The notes below the pieces were generated by a model. That model was not told the origin of the DNA and made no database searches. It saw only the letters and a program-made list of their open reading frames with translations. The position numbers and the translations under genes are program-made. From positions 558,001-622,000 of the forward strand of contig JARVKI010000007.1 in the NCBI GenBank assembly GCA_036674765.1: a stretch of 64,000 nt of DNA, in the 5' to 3' direction. Source of the DNA: Seiridium cupressi (Eukaryota; Ascomycota; Sordariomycetes; Amphisphaeriales; Sporocadaceae). Below, in pieces: positions 9,498-21,461 of the stretch. Positions within the stretch are counted from its first letter, which is position 1. Every line of letters starts with the position of its first letter.

Positions 9498-12400
9498 GAT
9501 TCGTCCCAGCAGCAGGAGGAGGAGGGCGGTGATGCAGAGTGCTGTCAGATTTCCCAGAGGGGTGGGTTGGGCTACCGCGCGGGGTTTGGGAAGACTTGAG
9601 AGTGGAAAGGCTCTAGGAAGCCGAAAGTTCAGAGTCCGTGACGTCGGGTCCACTAGCGGCACGACCGACTCAGGGGATTCAGCTGGTTCGAATGATCGAG
9701 ACGGGTTTGTAGCCTCTGTTTTGTGCTGTGCTTGGGCTCAGGGACAGTCTCCTGCTGTGAGCACCGGCAGCAGAGCAGTCAGTCCGTCCGTCAGTCAGTC
9801 AGAAGAGGGCCGGGCGTGTGTGTGGATGTGCAAGTGTACGAAATCGAAATACGTTGGCTAAGCAGATATCAAGCAAGCATGGGCTGGCGGATCCCAGGCA
9901 CTAATATTTGCTCATTTCACTGGGTAGGAGGAAGCACTCCGACGTGTCCAATGCGGGAAGCCCCAGCCCTATTATAGACAGACTGGAGCTAAAATTGACC
10001 CTGGACCTGAGAGGGAGGTGTCAGTAGATTGCACGTACGACCATAGGGGTCCCAGAACGACATTAAGGTAGGTATGTGCGTGTGTGTGTGTATGTGCATG
10101 TGTGTGTGTATGTGCATGTGTGTGTATGCTCACGTACGTGTGTGATGCGAGTCGGGGCACAGGAGACGGGCAATGTTTTAATTCACAGCTTGACGGCCGA
10201 GCTGCTGGGCCGGCTGGGATGACAAAAGAGGAAAATGGACAGAAAGGACGAGTCGCGAAGAGCAAGTGAGAGTTGAGGCCGGTGCGGCTAAGGGACATCA
10301 GTCAAGGGAACTAAGCAAGAGGCCGCCACGATCCAAGCCGGGCGCCCATGGAACTGAGCATGCGGCGGTGGAGCAACTAACTAGCGGGTTGAGCCTTGCA
10401 CTGTTAGTCCTAGATTGGCTTAATGCGCACTTGCAGGAGCCGTGCCGCCATTGTCAGCGCCTGGTCTGCCTGGGTATTGCTGGGAAACCCCTACGGCGCC
10501 CACGGCACTTCCACTTCCTCCGCGCGACTTCAGAGCTACACTGTACCTACCCACGGGCTCGGTTGGGGGAAGTAGAAAAAAAGCGAATGCGTGTCCAAAG
10601 GCACTCGGTACTCGCTACGCTGAATGCTGCGCTGGCCGATACCTGTGTCATGCCCTTTTGGGCCATCTATTTCGGCTGCGTCTGGGAGAGGGACGAGGCA
10701 TAATTCGTATTGTTGCGAAACGCCTCTCTTCCCTGGGACCCCCCAGGACCCCGCAAGCCTCAGACTCGAGCAGCGCAACCGACGTCGGTCGCTCTAGGCG
10801 AAAAGTGATCAGGCAGGCAGATCGACCATTAAAGCTAGATATAGATACCCAATGCGAATGGCCGCTGCAACGACTCAGTCATTGCGGTCGAAACCCGACC
10901 GCATCAGGCCAATTTATTAATAGCTTCCAATGTTCGGACGACCACAGAACACAGACGCCTCATGTAATGGGGGCGGGAAACGGTGTTATTTGATCCATCT
11001 CTGGTATGCCCCCCAACATTGTTCGACTTGAACGTCCAACATAGCATAGGTGTGTGCATTGGCTCTGAAGCACGCCCTAGCATGAATGTCATTTCATCCT
11101 TCCACAACAAGCGATTCCACGTTGCTCTGACATAATTACTTTCGTAGCCAACCTTAAACCAGACCCAGATGCTGTCGGCCGCCTGGCTGAGTTCTGCGCC
11201 AGTCTGGTGAATGGCAAGACGTGCTTCAGTGAATCGGGCACACATATCTTCGGCAGTTCTTTCTTTCTATCTCCCCCATGTGTTCTCGCCTCTTTCTCGT
11301 ACCCTCGGTTTTTTAAGGTTCTCATCATATGCTTGACAGATGCAGGTACAAGGTCTGCCCAAAACCTTGCGTGGGTGCACACGATCAAAGTTCCAAGCAC
11401 ACCAATGACTGGGGCATCCATCCCCACGGTTCGCATAGCACAAAGCCAGCACTGCCCAAACCGCCTGTGGTGTAATGTCGCAATGTCGCAGATTCCGTCC
11501 TTCCGTAACCTCCAGAGAAGGGAAACTCTAGGTGCGCCGTGGCCTAAAACCCAGCCTGCCAGCCAATGCCTGTCTTCCACCGAATATTGGAGGGACAGAC
11601 ATGATCGTCTGCTGCACCCGGATTGGGCCCGCCGCGACGATCTCACTTGAATTCAGGGGGGTGCAGCCCACGCTTGCTTCTGGATTCGACGGGCAGGCAA
11701 TTAATATGCATCTACTGCCAAACAATTCGAACATACAGTACGGATGTACGGACAGACAAGACAAATCGGGGTAGCCGCGATGACTACTAAGCTTTGTCGT
11801 TAGTACTATCGCCGACTACACCACTCAAGAGGCACGGTTCCGGTACTGGCCCCAGAAGGGACACGCCAGTGCAGTTGAGGGCTCTGCTTAGCATCATGAT
11901 TGTTCTCATCATGTTTCCTGGTACGGTTGAACAGGGGGCGGGACAAATCTTTCTAGAAGGATTCTGCGCAGCGTCCGGCCCTTTCGTTACATCATTGAAC
12001 CCTGTCGAAATGAACCCACCGCGGATCCCCTCAGGCAACGTTTTAATCACCTCTCACGAACCTGTGACAGGTCATGTTCGCTCTTGCGGCTTACATGGCA
12101 GATAGGTGCATTGGTGGATACACCAAATCCCTGCAATTCCGCGAGATCGAATACATACATTGTATGCAGGCCAGTGATTCAGACCTTTCGATTGATTGCT
12201 TGCACAAGCATTAGACAGGACGTGTCTGTCTCATCACCTACTAGTCTGCACGCAGTCTCGGTGTTACAAACGATAGTAAGGATCTTCAAAGGTCGTCATC
12301 TCCAAGATTCACATTGATTGCAATCGACACGCTGCGCAAACTCGACTTCAGTGGCTGACCAGGGACCAGGGCCAGGGTGCCTCTCCTACATATCTGCTGT

Positions 12401-14837
12401 GCATCCATATGCCCCGGAGTTAATCCCCGCTGCTCGTCAATCCCATTTAACATCCAGGCGTTGAATATGCAGGGGCTCGTCAGCCGCATTGCTGTCTGGC
12501 TATGGCAGGTCGTGGGATTCTTTTCAACACGACTTTCCTCTTTCCTACGGAATTTTCGAATCAGTACATTCAACACCCATAACCATGCACGACGAGGAAT
12601 TGACTTTGGATTCTGGCTTTCAATCTCACCACGTCTTTGAAACAGTTTGATTGAATCTTGCCAATGTCTTTGACTTCTACGTCGGTAAGACAATGCCAGC
12701 CTCGTCCTGACTATACTGCAAGTATTCTTCGAGACAATCGCCAACATTTAAGGTTGTTGGCGCTCTTGGAATCACAATAGTTTCTCCGGGGTAATTGGAT
12801 CCTCTCTGTATCCAGATCAGGGAGTCCGTGTCTATTTTCTGATGGCTACAATAAGTTTCTCCACGATGCCTCCAGAAATTGGTGACGCGTGTTGAGCACG
12901 CTTGCTTTGAGATTTCAGTGGTGCTCAGACATGCAGCATGAGAGGTAGGTGTCAATGAATTTCCCAACAAGCCGACGACGCTGTGCAAGAGGCCAATGTA
13001 GATCCCGGCTCAAAGATGCAAGTCATTCTCGCAACCGCGACCTGGGGGGAGTGAATGCAGCCCCTGAAACATTTCGCATCTAATAACTGGCCAAGGTAGC
13101 TTGCATTGGCTGCAGGCCAATGCCAATCAACACAACCGGAATTACATCTGACCATCCTCCATGGGTCTTCAACCGCAAGGTGGCATCTCAAACTACATGC
13201 CTTGAGCGATACGAGCCTCATTGCCCATGCGAGCACGCTGTACCTTCTGTTTCACTTATGTTTCTCTAGTTCCTGGCTACTATGCTTTGAAACCGAGGAG
13301 GAAATGTTGACAGAGATGACGCTTCGCTCAGAAGACTATTTGGCTTGACCTCAGCGACGACCGTTCTGCATCATGCCGGCCAGTACGGATATTTGGCTGG
13401 TTGACCAGAAATTCATGTGAAAAGAGTCTATCCTTGCTTACCATTAGCATATCCTCCCTTCTATCATATAACCAGTTTATATTGTTATGTTAATTAGATA
13501 CAAATTTCCATGTAATCTGATTCCAAACCCTCTTTTTCTATTTCCCTCAAGGTAGGCCTGGCCCGGCTCCAAAAAGACAAGGCTTGCTTTAGTGGCCTAT
13601 ACCAACGCATTTCCTTTAACACATCCTCAGTGGAAACGCAGAAAGCATAGTCCGCGCGGCTTCTCTCGTCTTTGTTCAGGTTTCACCTCCAGTACCCATC
13701 GAAGCCGCTGGAGTTAACCACGTGGTTGAACCACTTTACGCTTCCCGGATAGATGTGCTACGCGTAAAAACGTCTCATGCCCCCACACGGCGACGAATAA
13801 CGCCCCTGAGTAGAACAGTCTTTATTATCGTTCAGCACTGTCCCCTGATCCGCCATGCATACATATATGATGTCTGTTCTGCCCGGCTGCCGGACGACAG
13901 AACTCCACTTTTTACCATAATACTAGTGAAGCAAGGTACTACATCTGGTTGATAGAGATTCATGTTCAAATATCCTCTCAAGAGAACCATTTGCTAGTAC
14001 AAATTAGTGAATGTGATGAGGCAGTTACTCGTCTACGTTAACCCCAGCATTATAGAGCTAACAACTGAAACTCTAAGCCCTCTGTTCGAAAAAAAAAAAA
14101 AAAAAAACCGCCGGGGGAGTATCGTATAACCTACAAGCAACTTCTCGTCCCTCATAACCAGAAATGAGGCCAACACGTGCACTCCGGTTCTACGAAATAC
14201 AGGGTGACTGACGGTCCCTTCGTTTTCAAAAGACGTTACAGAGCTAGGGTTTCTTAACGAAGAATTGAGGGAGTTCATGATTTTTAATCACGTCAAAAAG
14301 GATAGCCACCTAATATGTAGAGTAGCAAGCGCGTATTCTAGCTGAGCTCTGTATTGTAGGATAGCGTGACATGATTGCGGCTCTCATAGTTGGTAGTCCT
14401 TGACTGGGCACAATATTGATTTAAAAAAAAGAGAAAAAAAGAGAGACCACGATACAATTAAAGGCATATCGTATCATTAAACAATGTATGGGAGAGGATG
14501 AGCCTTCCTACTAAGGAGGTCTTTCAAAGTTACTCATCCTAGAGTCTCGTGTCATGTAGCAACATATTCTCAATCACGATCCATGTAAGGTTGACGTGCC
14601 GCAAGGTTACCATTATAAAGTGTACTTGGATGTCTTCCCCATCAATTAATTAGGCTCATGAACGCAGCTGGGCAGGCTAGTTTAGTGAAGGTTGGTCCAA
14701 CCAGAGAAGTTTCGCCAGATTCAACAAGTTTATCAGATAGAGGTCATATTTAGTTACCACATAATTTCAAGGGACGAAAATACTAGTAAAATTACAACCG
14801 GGGTCACGGGAACGGAATTAGGATGAAACATCGTGCT
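9498..14837. other. 5.3-kb gene-poor spacer
   Basis: The first 1.5 kb (to about 11.0 kb) is GC-rich 5' flank of the SDR gene and carries a TG microsatellite. From about 13.4 kb the DNA becomes AT-rich, with a 19-nt poly(A) run at 14089-14107. Several 100-185-codon open frames exist (for example 10442-10993 +, 11089-11646 -, 12286-12747 -), but none has a recognisable domain and most overlap on both strands. I see no transposase, reverse transcriptase or terminal repeats. Confidence 0.5.
10074..10142. repeat. TG-rich microsatellite with TATGTGCATG interruptions
   Basis: Tandem GT dinucleotides interrupted at regular spacing by TATGTGCATG units, so a compound simple repeat. Non-coding, upstream of the SDR gene. 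Confidence 0.85.
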
Positions 14838-16431
14838 TTACAGCGCTAAGCTAGTTCTGGTATCATTATCTTGAGGCCTCAGAGGCCCAGTCTCCAGCGT
14901 TGAAGTTAGCAACGAAATGCTCTTGGCTGCTGTGATAAGCTCGGCCTGGCTATCGCAAGCCGCGTAGAAAAATCGATCTGGCACAAAGTCACAAACCTCT
15001 TGCCAGAAGCCTCTCTCGTTATCCTGCAATGATCATAGTATTCAGGTTCCGGACGCTCGTGGTAGAGTGTTGATTCTGCTAAAAACTCGGCTCCTGTTGC
15101 TAATCGATAGATGATTTCCCGTCTCTACCGAACTCGAAACACCACTAGATGCCGTGCTTCGAAGAATGTAGGTTAATTCCCTGGTCATCAAACTGTTTTT
15201 AGAGACAATTTTTAGGTCAACAAGTATATCCCGTGTGGTATGAAAGTCTGATGTGGAGTCTAGGAAGGTGACAATTTGGAAGAGCGATCTCTTGCCGGAC
15301 TCGAAAATGACGTCGTCGGTAAAAGGAGCTTTTTCGGCAGCATCTCCTGTGTTGACACAATAGACCTACGGAAATTGGCTCCTCCTCCAAGTCTGGCAGG
15401 AAAGCCATTGCCTTTTCCGACTGCCACTGATATTTTATCATGCCTTCCCGTCGGCTCCCAAGCTCTATGCTATGCTTCTAGCTTGGCACGAGCTGAATTG
15501 CCTAGAGATATAAATTTCGGAAGAAGATTTTCGAGGTTCAACCCTCAAACAAGCTCCGATAGCTAGGTTGCTGTGCCAGATGCGGCATCTTTCGCACGGC
15601 CAAAGCCAGGCTCCAGGCCAGGGAGATGGAGTCCCTGAATCCGGACGCAATGCCTTGCCCCCCAACCGGCGGGAATTCGTGGGCTGCGTCCTCACAGAGG
15701 ATAACGCGGACTCGTGCCCACTGGTTGCAGTTTCTGGCCGAGGAGGCGAGTGGCCGCGAGCGCAGGACTTCAATTCAATCACTCGGATATTGAACATTCT
15801 TCAGCTTGTTTAATCCGAAACAACTCCCTGGTATAGTAATATAAGGGAACACCGTTTGCTGGATCATTTCTGGGCTTGCCATAACCTGGCCAGCCTCTTC
15901 CGCTAGTACAACGAATTCGAAGCGCCAGAGTCGATCTTCGTTCAGACCGAACCGGCCACGGACTGATGGTCGTTTGGAATTGCAGAGGAATCGAAGATCG
16001 GTCGAGAAAATATATCATAGACCTGCTCTGGGGTGAAATCTTTATTCAGAACCAACCTCCAGTCCAGCGCGACCTTTGCCTCTTCATATGCGGTTTTTGA
16101 AACCCTCTCCATCATAATTTCCCTAGGCTCAAGATGCTTCTTTCGCGTAAAGCCGGTTTTCCCGTCTGCTCCGACCAAGAACCTGGCCCATATGGGCTTC
16201 TCCTGCCTCTCTGTGTCACTATAGGTTGCATACACCCTCCGGTCGTCCTTACATATGGAAGTCATAGTCGTCTAAGGCAATGCCACGAGGATCCGTGTTG
16301 ACGGTTTTCTCCTGGTCCAAGGCAATATTGCTGACCGAGTGCTGGCCCAGGAGAACAGATAGCATTGCACCCGTTGGTCCGCACCCGCAGATTATCACGT
16401 CCGTTGTCTCCAGCACTACTTTAGAGGTCAT
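14838..16431 (-). pseudogene. FAD-dependent aromatic monooxygenase (phenol hydroxylase-like), decayed
   Basis: This was a flavoprotein hydroxylase of the PF01494 group with a C-terminal phenol-hydroxylase dimerisation domain, expected to hydroxylate a phenolic ring with NAD(P)H and O2. The start MTSKVVLETTDVIICGCGPTGAM at 16431 keeps the FAD GxGxxG motif as GCGPTG. After GIALDD the frame jumps, apparently by a deletion of many residues, to the DG motif region (FLVGADGKTGFTRKKHLEP, about 16180). Past 15980 the true continuation is in another frame (RFGLNEDRLWRFEFVVL), followed by an in-frame TGA before IEVLRSRP. The second FAD motif reads CEDAAH in place of CGDAAH, then PPVGGQGIASG (about 15660). 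Dimerisation-domain pieces (DAAEKAPFTDDVIF, RSLFQIVTFL) and the C-terminus (CDSQAELITAAKSIS) are scattered over three frames to 14838. Several frameshifts, at least one stop and a deletion make it non-functional. Confidence 0.88.
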
Positions 16432-16649
16432 GGTCGTGAGTAACACCTAGGCACTGAGAGGGAGGAGGTAGGATGCCAGTGAGATAGATGTGTTGTATAT
16501 ACATATATAATCTGTGTTTACCTTGAAGGACCCGGAGTCTACCTCCATACTGTCGACTGGAATGTTAAGTTCATTCTAGAAATATAGAGTACAATGTATT
16601 CGAGCTTGAGGACGTGCCGCCTGTCACTTGTGGGGCAACGGGGAACATG

Positions 16650-16687
16650 GGGGTGGTCCGGGGTGCTCGCAATCAGCAGTGACCCCC
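16650..16687. promoter_or_regulatory. GGGGT/ACCCC motif cluster, monooxygenase promoter
   Basis: Three copies of GGGGT on either strand within 40 bp (16650-16654, 16660-16664 and ACCCC at 16682-16686), about 220-250 bp upstream of the dead monooxygenase start. Candidate sites for the C2H2 regulator whose remains lie at 18.85-20.97 kb. Another copy lies at 17169-17173, before the FAH-family gene. Inferred from sequence words only. Confidence 0.4.
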
Positions 16688-16744
16688 TCACAAGAAACGG
16701 GACACATTCCGGACACTTGCTAGACAGACACTACCACAGACCGC

Positions 16745-16910
16745 CAGATTTACTTATAAAAAAAAGAATAGTTACAATTAAGCTAATAGTTTTAGAACAA
16801 TTCTATTAATTATTTAAATTAAATATTATATTATTGCATTTTTGTATTTATTTTCGCTATTTGTATTTGATTAATTATATATTCATAAAGATAAATATTC
16901 TTAAGCTGGT
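16745..16910. other. AT-rich block in cluster promoter
   Basis: About 165 bp of strongly AT-biased sequence (TTAATTATTTAAATTAAATA type) with sharp edges against G-rich flanks. It could be a RIP-mutated transposon scrap or simply a spacer. No terminal repeats are visible. Confidence 0.45.
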
Positions 16911-17279
16911 GTTTCATTTCTTGTGCGGGGGCTGTCAATACAACGACAGGTGGGGGATTTCCTTCTAACCCGGACAAAGCAACTGGCGAGACCGCAGACA
17001 TATTGGAGAGGCGTGTAACTATTGGAAGCACTACAGTGCCTCACTGGGTTAGAGCCTTGCGGGATGGTCGTGTCCTGCACCCTTCTGCGGGGCCATGGTG
17101 TGCAACCCGAGTTGCCGACGTGGTCGGTATGGAAGACTGAATGCAGGCTAATTCCATGCATGCTTTACGGGGTACGGACTTGCCCTGGGGGGAAGAATTG
17201 TCCTGGCTTAAATAGATACACAATGCCTCGTCTCCTGAGTGACTGAGACAAGCAACCGACGTAGCAAATATCATCGACT

Positions 17280-18349
17280 ATGCCTGAGTGGACTCATTTG
17301 GTTCGGTTCTTAGCCGTCGAGGATGACCAGGTGCATCTAGGCCAGCTGGTGGATACCGCCCACGACGTTGGCCTAGATAGTGTCAACGGCACAGAGATCA
17401 AAGCCCACCTGATCAATGGTGATATATTCAACGGGAAGGTGACCGGTCATGTTTACACAGTCAAGAAAGTATGGAAACCTCTCCCTTTTTTCGCTTTTAC
17501 CGAAACACTTCATCCTGTATACTGACGGGGAACGCAGCTCTTGTCGCCTGTCACGAAGGACCAATGCAGCTTCATCCGATGCCTTGGTCTGAACTACCTT
17601 GACCATGCGAAGGTAATATCACGTTCTCGTTCAAACTCATGCCCCTCAAAAGATTTTTTGGGTTTTAATGGCTCGGAGCAGGAAGCCAACCTACAGCTAC
17701 CAGCTGCTCCTATCCTTTTCTCGAAGCCGCGCACAGCTCTCACGGACCCATACCCGGCAGCTGTGACCATTCCAAAGTGCGCACAGGACGAGACGAGCGA
17801 CTACGAAGCCGAGCTGTGTGTCGTAATTGGGACTAGCGGTCGAGATATACCAGAAGCAGACGCATTGGATTATGTGCTGGGCTATACATCTTCGAATGAT
17901 ATCTCGGCGCGAAACCTTCAAATGACCACTACTCAGTGGTCATTCTCGAAAGGTTTAGATAACAGCTGCCCAATAGGTAAGCCAGACCATACAAGTTTCA
18001 TGACGCGTAAGGGAGTGTTAGTGTTAATGAGTGAGTGCATCTAGGCCCTGTGCTTGTATCTACCTCGGTCATCCCCGATCCCCAGCAACTCAAGATCAAG
18101 ACCATCTATAACGGCGAGACGTTGCAAGATGGGCATACCGGTGACATGATTTTCGACATCAAGAAACAGATAGCATATCTGTCACAAGGCACAACTCTGG
18201 AGGCTGGTAGCATCATCCTCACTGGCACGCCGGCTGGCATAGGGTTCTTCCGCAAGCCGCGAGTTTTCTTGCAAGACGGAAGTGATGTCAGGGTGGAAAT
18301 AGAGAAGATCGGGACTTTGGTGAACAAGATCCGTTATGAACCATTCTAG
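17280..18349 (+). CDS. Fumarylacetoacetate hydrolase (FAH) family enzyme
   Basis: Likely hydrolase, decarboxylase or isomerase acting on a 2-oxo/2-hydroxydienoate or related ring-cleavage product. Four exons: 17280-17468, 17538-17612, 17682-17976 and 18045-18349. All introns are GT-AG, the phases close, and the protein is 287 aa, the usual length for single-domain FAHD proteins. Metal-binding acids are present: YEAEL (Glu130, Glu132) and SSNDISARN (Asp161). Other conserved blocks are LGLNYLDHAK, FSKPRTAL, FSKGLDNSCPIGP and LTGTPAGIGFFRKP. The gene is flanked by an aromatic monooxygenase relic and, beyond a dead regulator, an extradiol dioxygenase, which suggests it acts on the ring-fission product of that dioxygenase (inference). 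The reading frame is fully intact, unlike its neighbours. Soluble, no targeting signal seen. Confidence 0.93.
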
Positions 18350-18852
18350 GCGTGAGAGCTGCGGGTCATTTTGACGCGAAACTACCTCTCGATCCAGCGG
18401 CGATATCTCCCCTTGGTCAGACTACATTGTTATGAATGAACCACAATTAGAACTTTGAAAGATATGCTTGCTCACTGCTCAGGGCAAGCCCAACCCCTGC
18501 ATTTCTGTACATTACATTGTAGCTATGTGCAGGTTGCGGTAGTTCGCCCCTTGACCCCTACATGTACCTATTTCGACAGCACTGCTGATCTAGGGGGTTG
18601 CACTTTGGACCCCGCAAACCAAGGCAAAGCCGTGTTGGACAAAACCTAACAGGTATATAGTGATACTTGGTTTTCATCGCATACCTATGGAGGTGGATGG
18701 GATCAGTGTTGGCGCTTGTAGTTGGGCATCGGATGCTATATTTTCGTCGTCAATATCCGACCGGCCCCAAAGCCAACATCAAGTCGTGTCAAATGCCGAT
18801 ATCAGAAGATAACGACGGCGCCAAAAGCAGCAACGAAAATGTAACGAAAGCG
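18350..18852. other. Intergenic, upstream of decayed C2H2 regulator
   Basis: Contains the 3' flank of the FAH-family gene and the probable promoter of the regulator relic, with three GGGGT/ACCCC words at about 18554-18613. The true 5' end of the regulator is not identifiable and may lie in the last 100 bases here. Confidence 0.5.
18554..18613. promoter_or_regulatory. GGGGT/ACCCC motif cluster upstream of C2H2 relic
   Basis: ACCCC at 18554-18558, GGGGT at 18594-18598 and ACCCC at 18609-18613, all within 60 bp. Possible autoregulatory sites for the C2H2 regulator encoded just downstream. Sequence-word evidence only. Confidence 0.35.
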
Positions 18853-20970
18853 GTCAACCGTTTTCCAAGTCAGAACATCTGGTGCGCCACGAGCGATCTC
18901 ACATGCAAGAGAGGCCTTTTCACTGTAAACTTTGTGGAAAAGCCTAGAATCGTCAGCGTGTCTCCCCGTTGGCCATTGTCGCCATCATTTCTCTAGATAT
19001 ATGACTTAACCCGATCCAGCGACTCCCTGCTTTCGGCACTCGCGGACTCATGCCAATACATCTCAGCCAGTCTCAACATCGTTACCAGCTACGTGCCCGC
19101 CGCCTCTTCCGGTGGCCAGCTCGGCAAGAGTGGACAGTGCCTGCTTTGCTGTTCCACCAGTCACTTGGCAACTTTCAGAACGCATGGTGGGCCCGGTAGA
19201 TCACATAGCGAAGTAGATGAGTTGCTTAGAGGTACGTTTCGGTCATACGATGCCACGGTAGGCTCACAGTCAATGCAATGGCATGAGGATGTCCCGTCTA
19301 TTCCCGTAGAATTGTTAAATTCGCTGTTCCAAACAGGCCCATCGATATACAAGATAACCCACAAGCCTTTACGTGTCTTGATACAGAACAGGCTCTCCAG
19401 AACTGCCGTGGCTGCTCGGTAGCGACTTCGATCTAAGCAGTCTCAGCCTCCCAATCTCTACGACCCTGTTAGACTGGGGCCAGTTCGACTTTGCACAATG
19501 TTCTAATCATGGCCAAGCTACTGTCGATACAAGCATCCTGTGACATATGCACGTAGCCTTGCGGCCTGCCAGTTCGGACCTCGCAATTCAGATACAGTGA
19601 TTCACTAGACTATCCCGGGAAAATACCACATATTCATCAGTCGCAACGCCATCTGCTCGAGACAGACTAGACGATGCGTATAGAAACGGATTGTCTCATA
19701 CACTGCGGCCAGGAATTAGCAACGCTGCCCAGCCATCAGCAGATTTCCTGGTAGGTGATACTTTCTGTACCTGGGTTGACCTGTAAGAAAATCGTTCTTA
19801 CAAGGAACCTGTCAGAACCTCTGTATCAAACTATATTTTGCAAAGTTCAGCCCTGCGTCCCCCATAATCCATGCTTCATCTTTCCGTCCATCATCGGAGA
19901 ATGCTCTGCTTCTTCTATCCATATGTTCGATTGGGGCCCTATTGATAGGCACTTCTGGTGTTGTTGCCCAAGGAAGAAGGACGTTTCAGATTCTTAATAA
20001 AGCAATTCTAGTTTCTGTAGATCCGACCCCCTCCATCGAAACTCTTGCAAACTTCTGATCGTGATCCTTAGTGGGAAAAGTATATCAGGCGTGATAAGTA
20101 CGAGGCCCTGTCGCTCCCCGCAAGCCGCAATTCTCGGACAGACCTTTAGCATGTTATCGGACCAGTCAACGGATCTCTGCATGGCCGAGAGTTTCCACGG
20201 TACTGTGATGGCTTGGGCTCGATAATGTAATTTTTCTTTTTCTTTTTTAAACACCGAGTAGGTAATGAGAGCTTCCGAAGATGGCGAAGGGGCTTGGAAA
20301 GGCTGGGCGCACAATGAGGAGTGCATCCGTTTCGTGACTGGAATATATATCCACGATTCCGAGTTTTCGACTACCTTTCATCACAAACCATTTCTACGAC
20401 ATACGGCCCGAAAACTTGCTCCCAGCTGTTCAGATCAGCTTTTTCCCACTCAATGGCAAATCGCCCAGAAAGATCAGTTGATGGCATGTTCTAACCACCC
20501 TAGACGCGACCATGTGTCTGGTCAACAGACCCAAATTTCGTATATATATTCATACGCGTTGCTGTCTGGAATCTTGGCATCCATGCAGGAAACGAGACTA
20601 TTTGGAGGTGAGAGGATGCCCATAGAGGACTATCGCCGCCGCTTGCTGCAGTGGCACCTGGACCATTACAACCATATCCTGGGATATAATTCCAGCTGCA
20701 CGAATCTGATGATACTCTGGCATCAGGCATTTGTTATGCTCTATGCGATCTTGATCTTCTCGAACAGTCGACCGGCCGCGAGGGAGGGAACACTTGTGAT
20801 CAAATCACTGGCGACGTCAGTACCTGGGCTGATAGCCCGGAAGCCCGACTAAGCGAACTTCATGCCCTCCTTGTACGGAGAGAGGCAGAATCACTGTCCT
20901 ACGGGGTGGAGCGTGCTATACACATCCCCAACGCACTTTCTCTTTTCTGGAATCACCATATATTGCTATA
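18853..20970 (+). pseudogene. C2H2 zinc-finger / fungal_trans transcription factor, decayed
   Basis: Remains of a regulator with paired C2H2 fingers and a fungal-specific transcription-factor domain. The finger core reads QPFSKSEHLVRHERSH then MQERPFHCKLCGKA (about 18853-18952). The first finger has lost its leading Cys pair and the frame then hits TAG where the second finger should continue. Middle-domain pieces are recognisable: AAILGQTFSMLSDQS and LCMAESFHGTVMAWAR (about 20120-20222, ending at TAA), then EGAWKGWAHNEECIRFVTGIY, HDSEFSTTFHHKPFLRH and MILWHQAFVMLYAI (20265-20750) in a new frame. The final recognisable block, RREAESLSYGVERAIHIPNAL (about 20877-20938), is in yet another frame. 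Stops, frameshifts and low conservation around 18960-20080 show it is dead. It most likely controlled the flanking aromatic-degradation genes. Confidence 0.8.
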
Positions 20971-21461
20971 TAAAATTCCGAACGACCACTCTTTTATGAC
21001 ATCTCTTCACTGGAAGAAATCAACACCAACGAATTCAAAGCGTCGATATTCAGCCAAGACCAAACTTGTACTCTCGATAAAGTACTATCAGTGATACTTT
21101 CATCATTAGATTCAAGCCTTCTATGCAGCTGTATCGATCTTTTACGTCATACAGGACACTGCGGAGTATCCCAAAGGTACGCTTCGTTGTTGGATATTCT
21201 GCTGGAAGATCTGGCACAATCATCTCATGGAGGATGGCACTATTTTTTCTCCAAACTTTCCAAAATTTAAGCCTGCCACAATGAAAACAACTAGATAGAA
21301 GGGCTCTTGGTAGTTATAGGCCTGACTGTCATTGTCATCATGAGTTTTAGCTTATCAACCGAACGAAATCAGGAAAGATTGCAAGTGAGGGATGGAAGCA
21401 CTTGTATGTTACTATTAAATACGGAACTTGATATGGAAACAGAACGAACAGTCTTAGTGTC
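20971..21461. other. Intergenic, 3' flanks
   Basis: The 3' flank of the regulator relic faces the 3' end of the dioxygenase gene. Further weak regulator-like codons may persist to about 21.1 kb, but I cannot support them. Confidence 0.45.

Larger units (their letters stand above)
16432..17279. other. Divergent promoter of monooxygenase relic and FAH-family gene
   Basis: An 848-bp region between the two divergent starts. It contains G-rich clusters near the monooxygenase side (about 16630-16690), an AT-rich block at about 16745-16910, and further G-rich words (about 16924-17195) before the FAH-family ATG. The GGGGT words are listed separately. Confidence 0.6.

Noticed and set aside
10266..10993. 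Overlapping frames of 145 and 183 codons (+) in GC-rich DNA
   Set aside because: No domain, low-complexity composition and frames open on several strands at once, as expected in the GC-rich 5' flank of the SDR gene.
11089..11650. Frames of 185 (-) and 147 (+) codons covering the same bases
   Set aside because: Mutually antisense and neither resembles any family; no splice signals or conserved motifs.
12286..12747. 153-codon frame (-)
   Set aside because: Basic, compositionally odd peptide without motifs; nothing supports expression.
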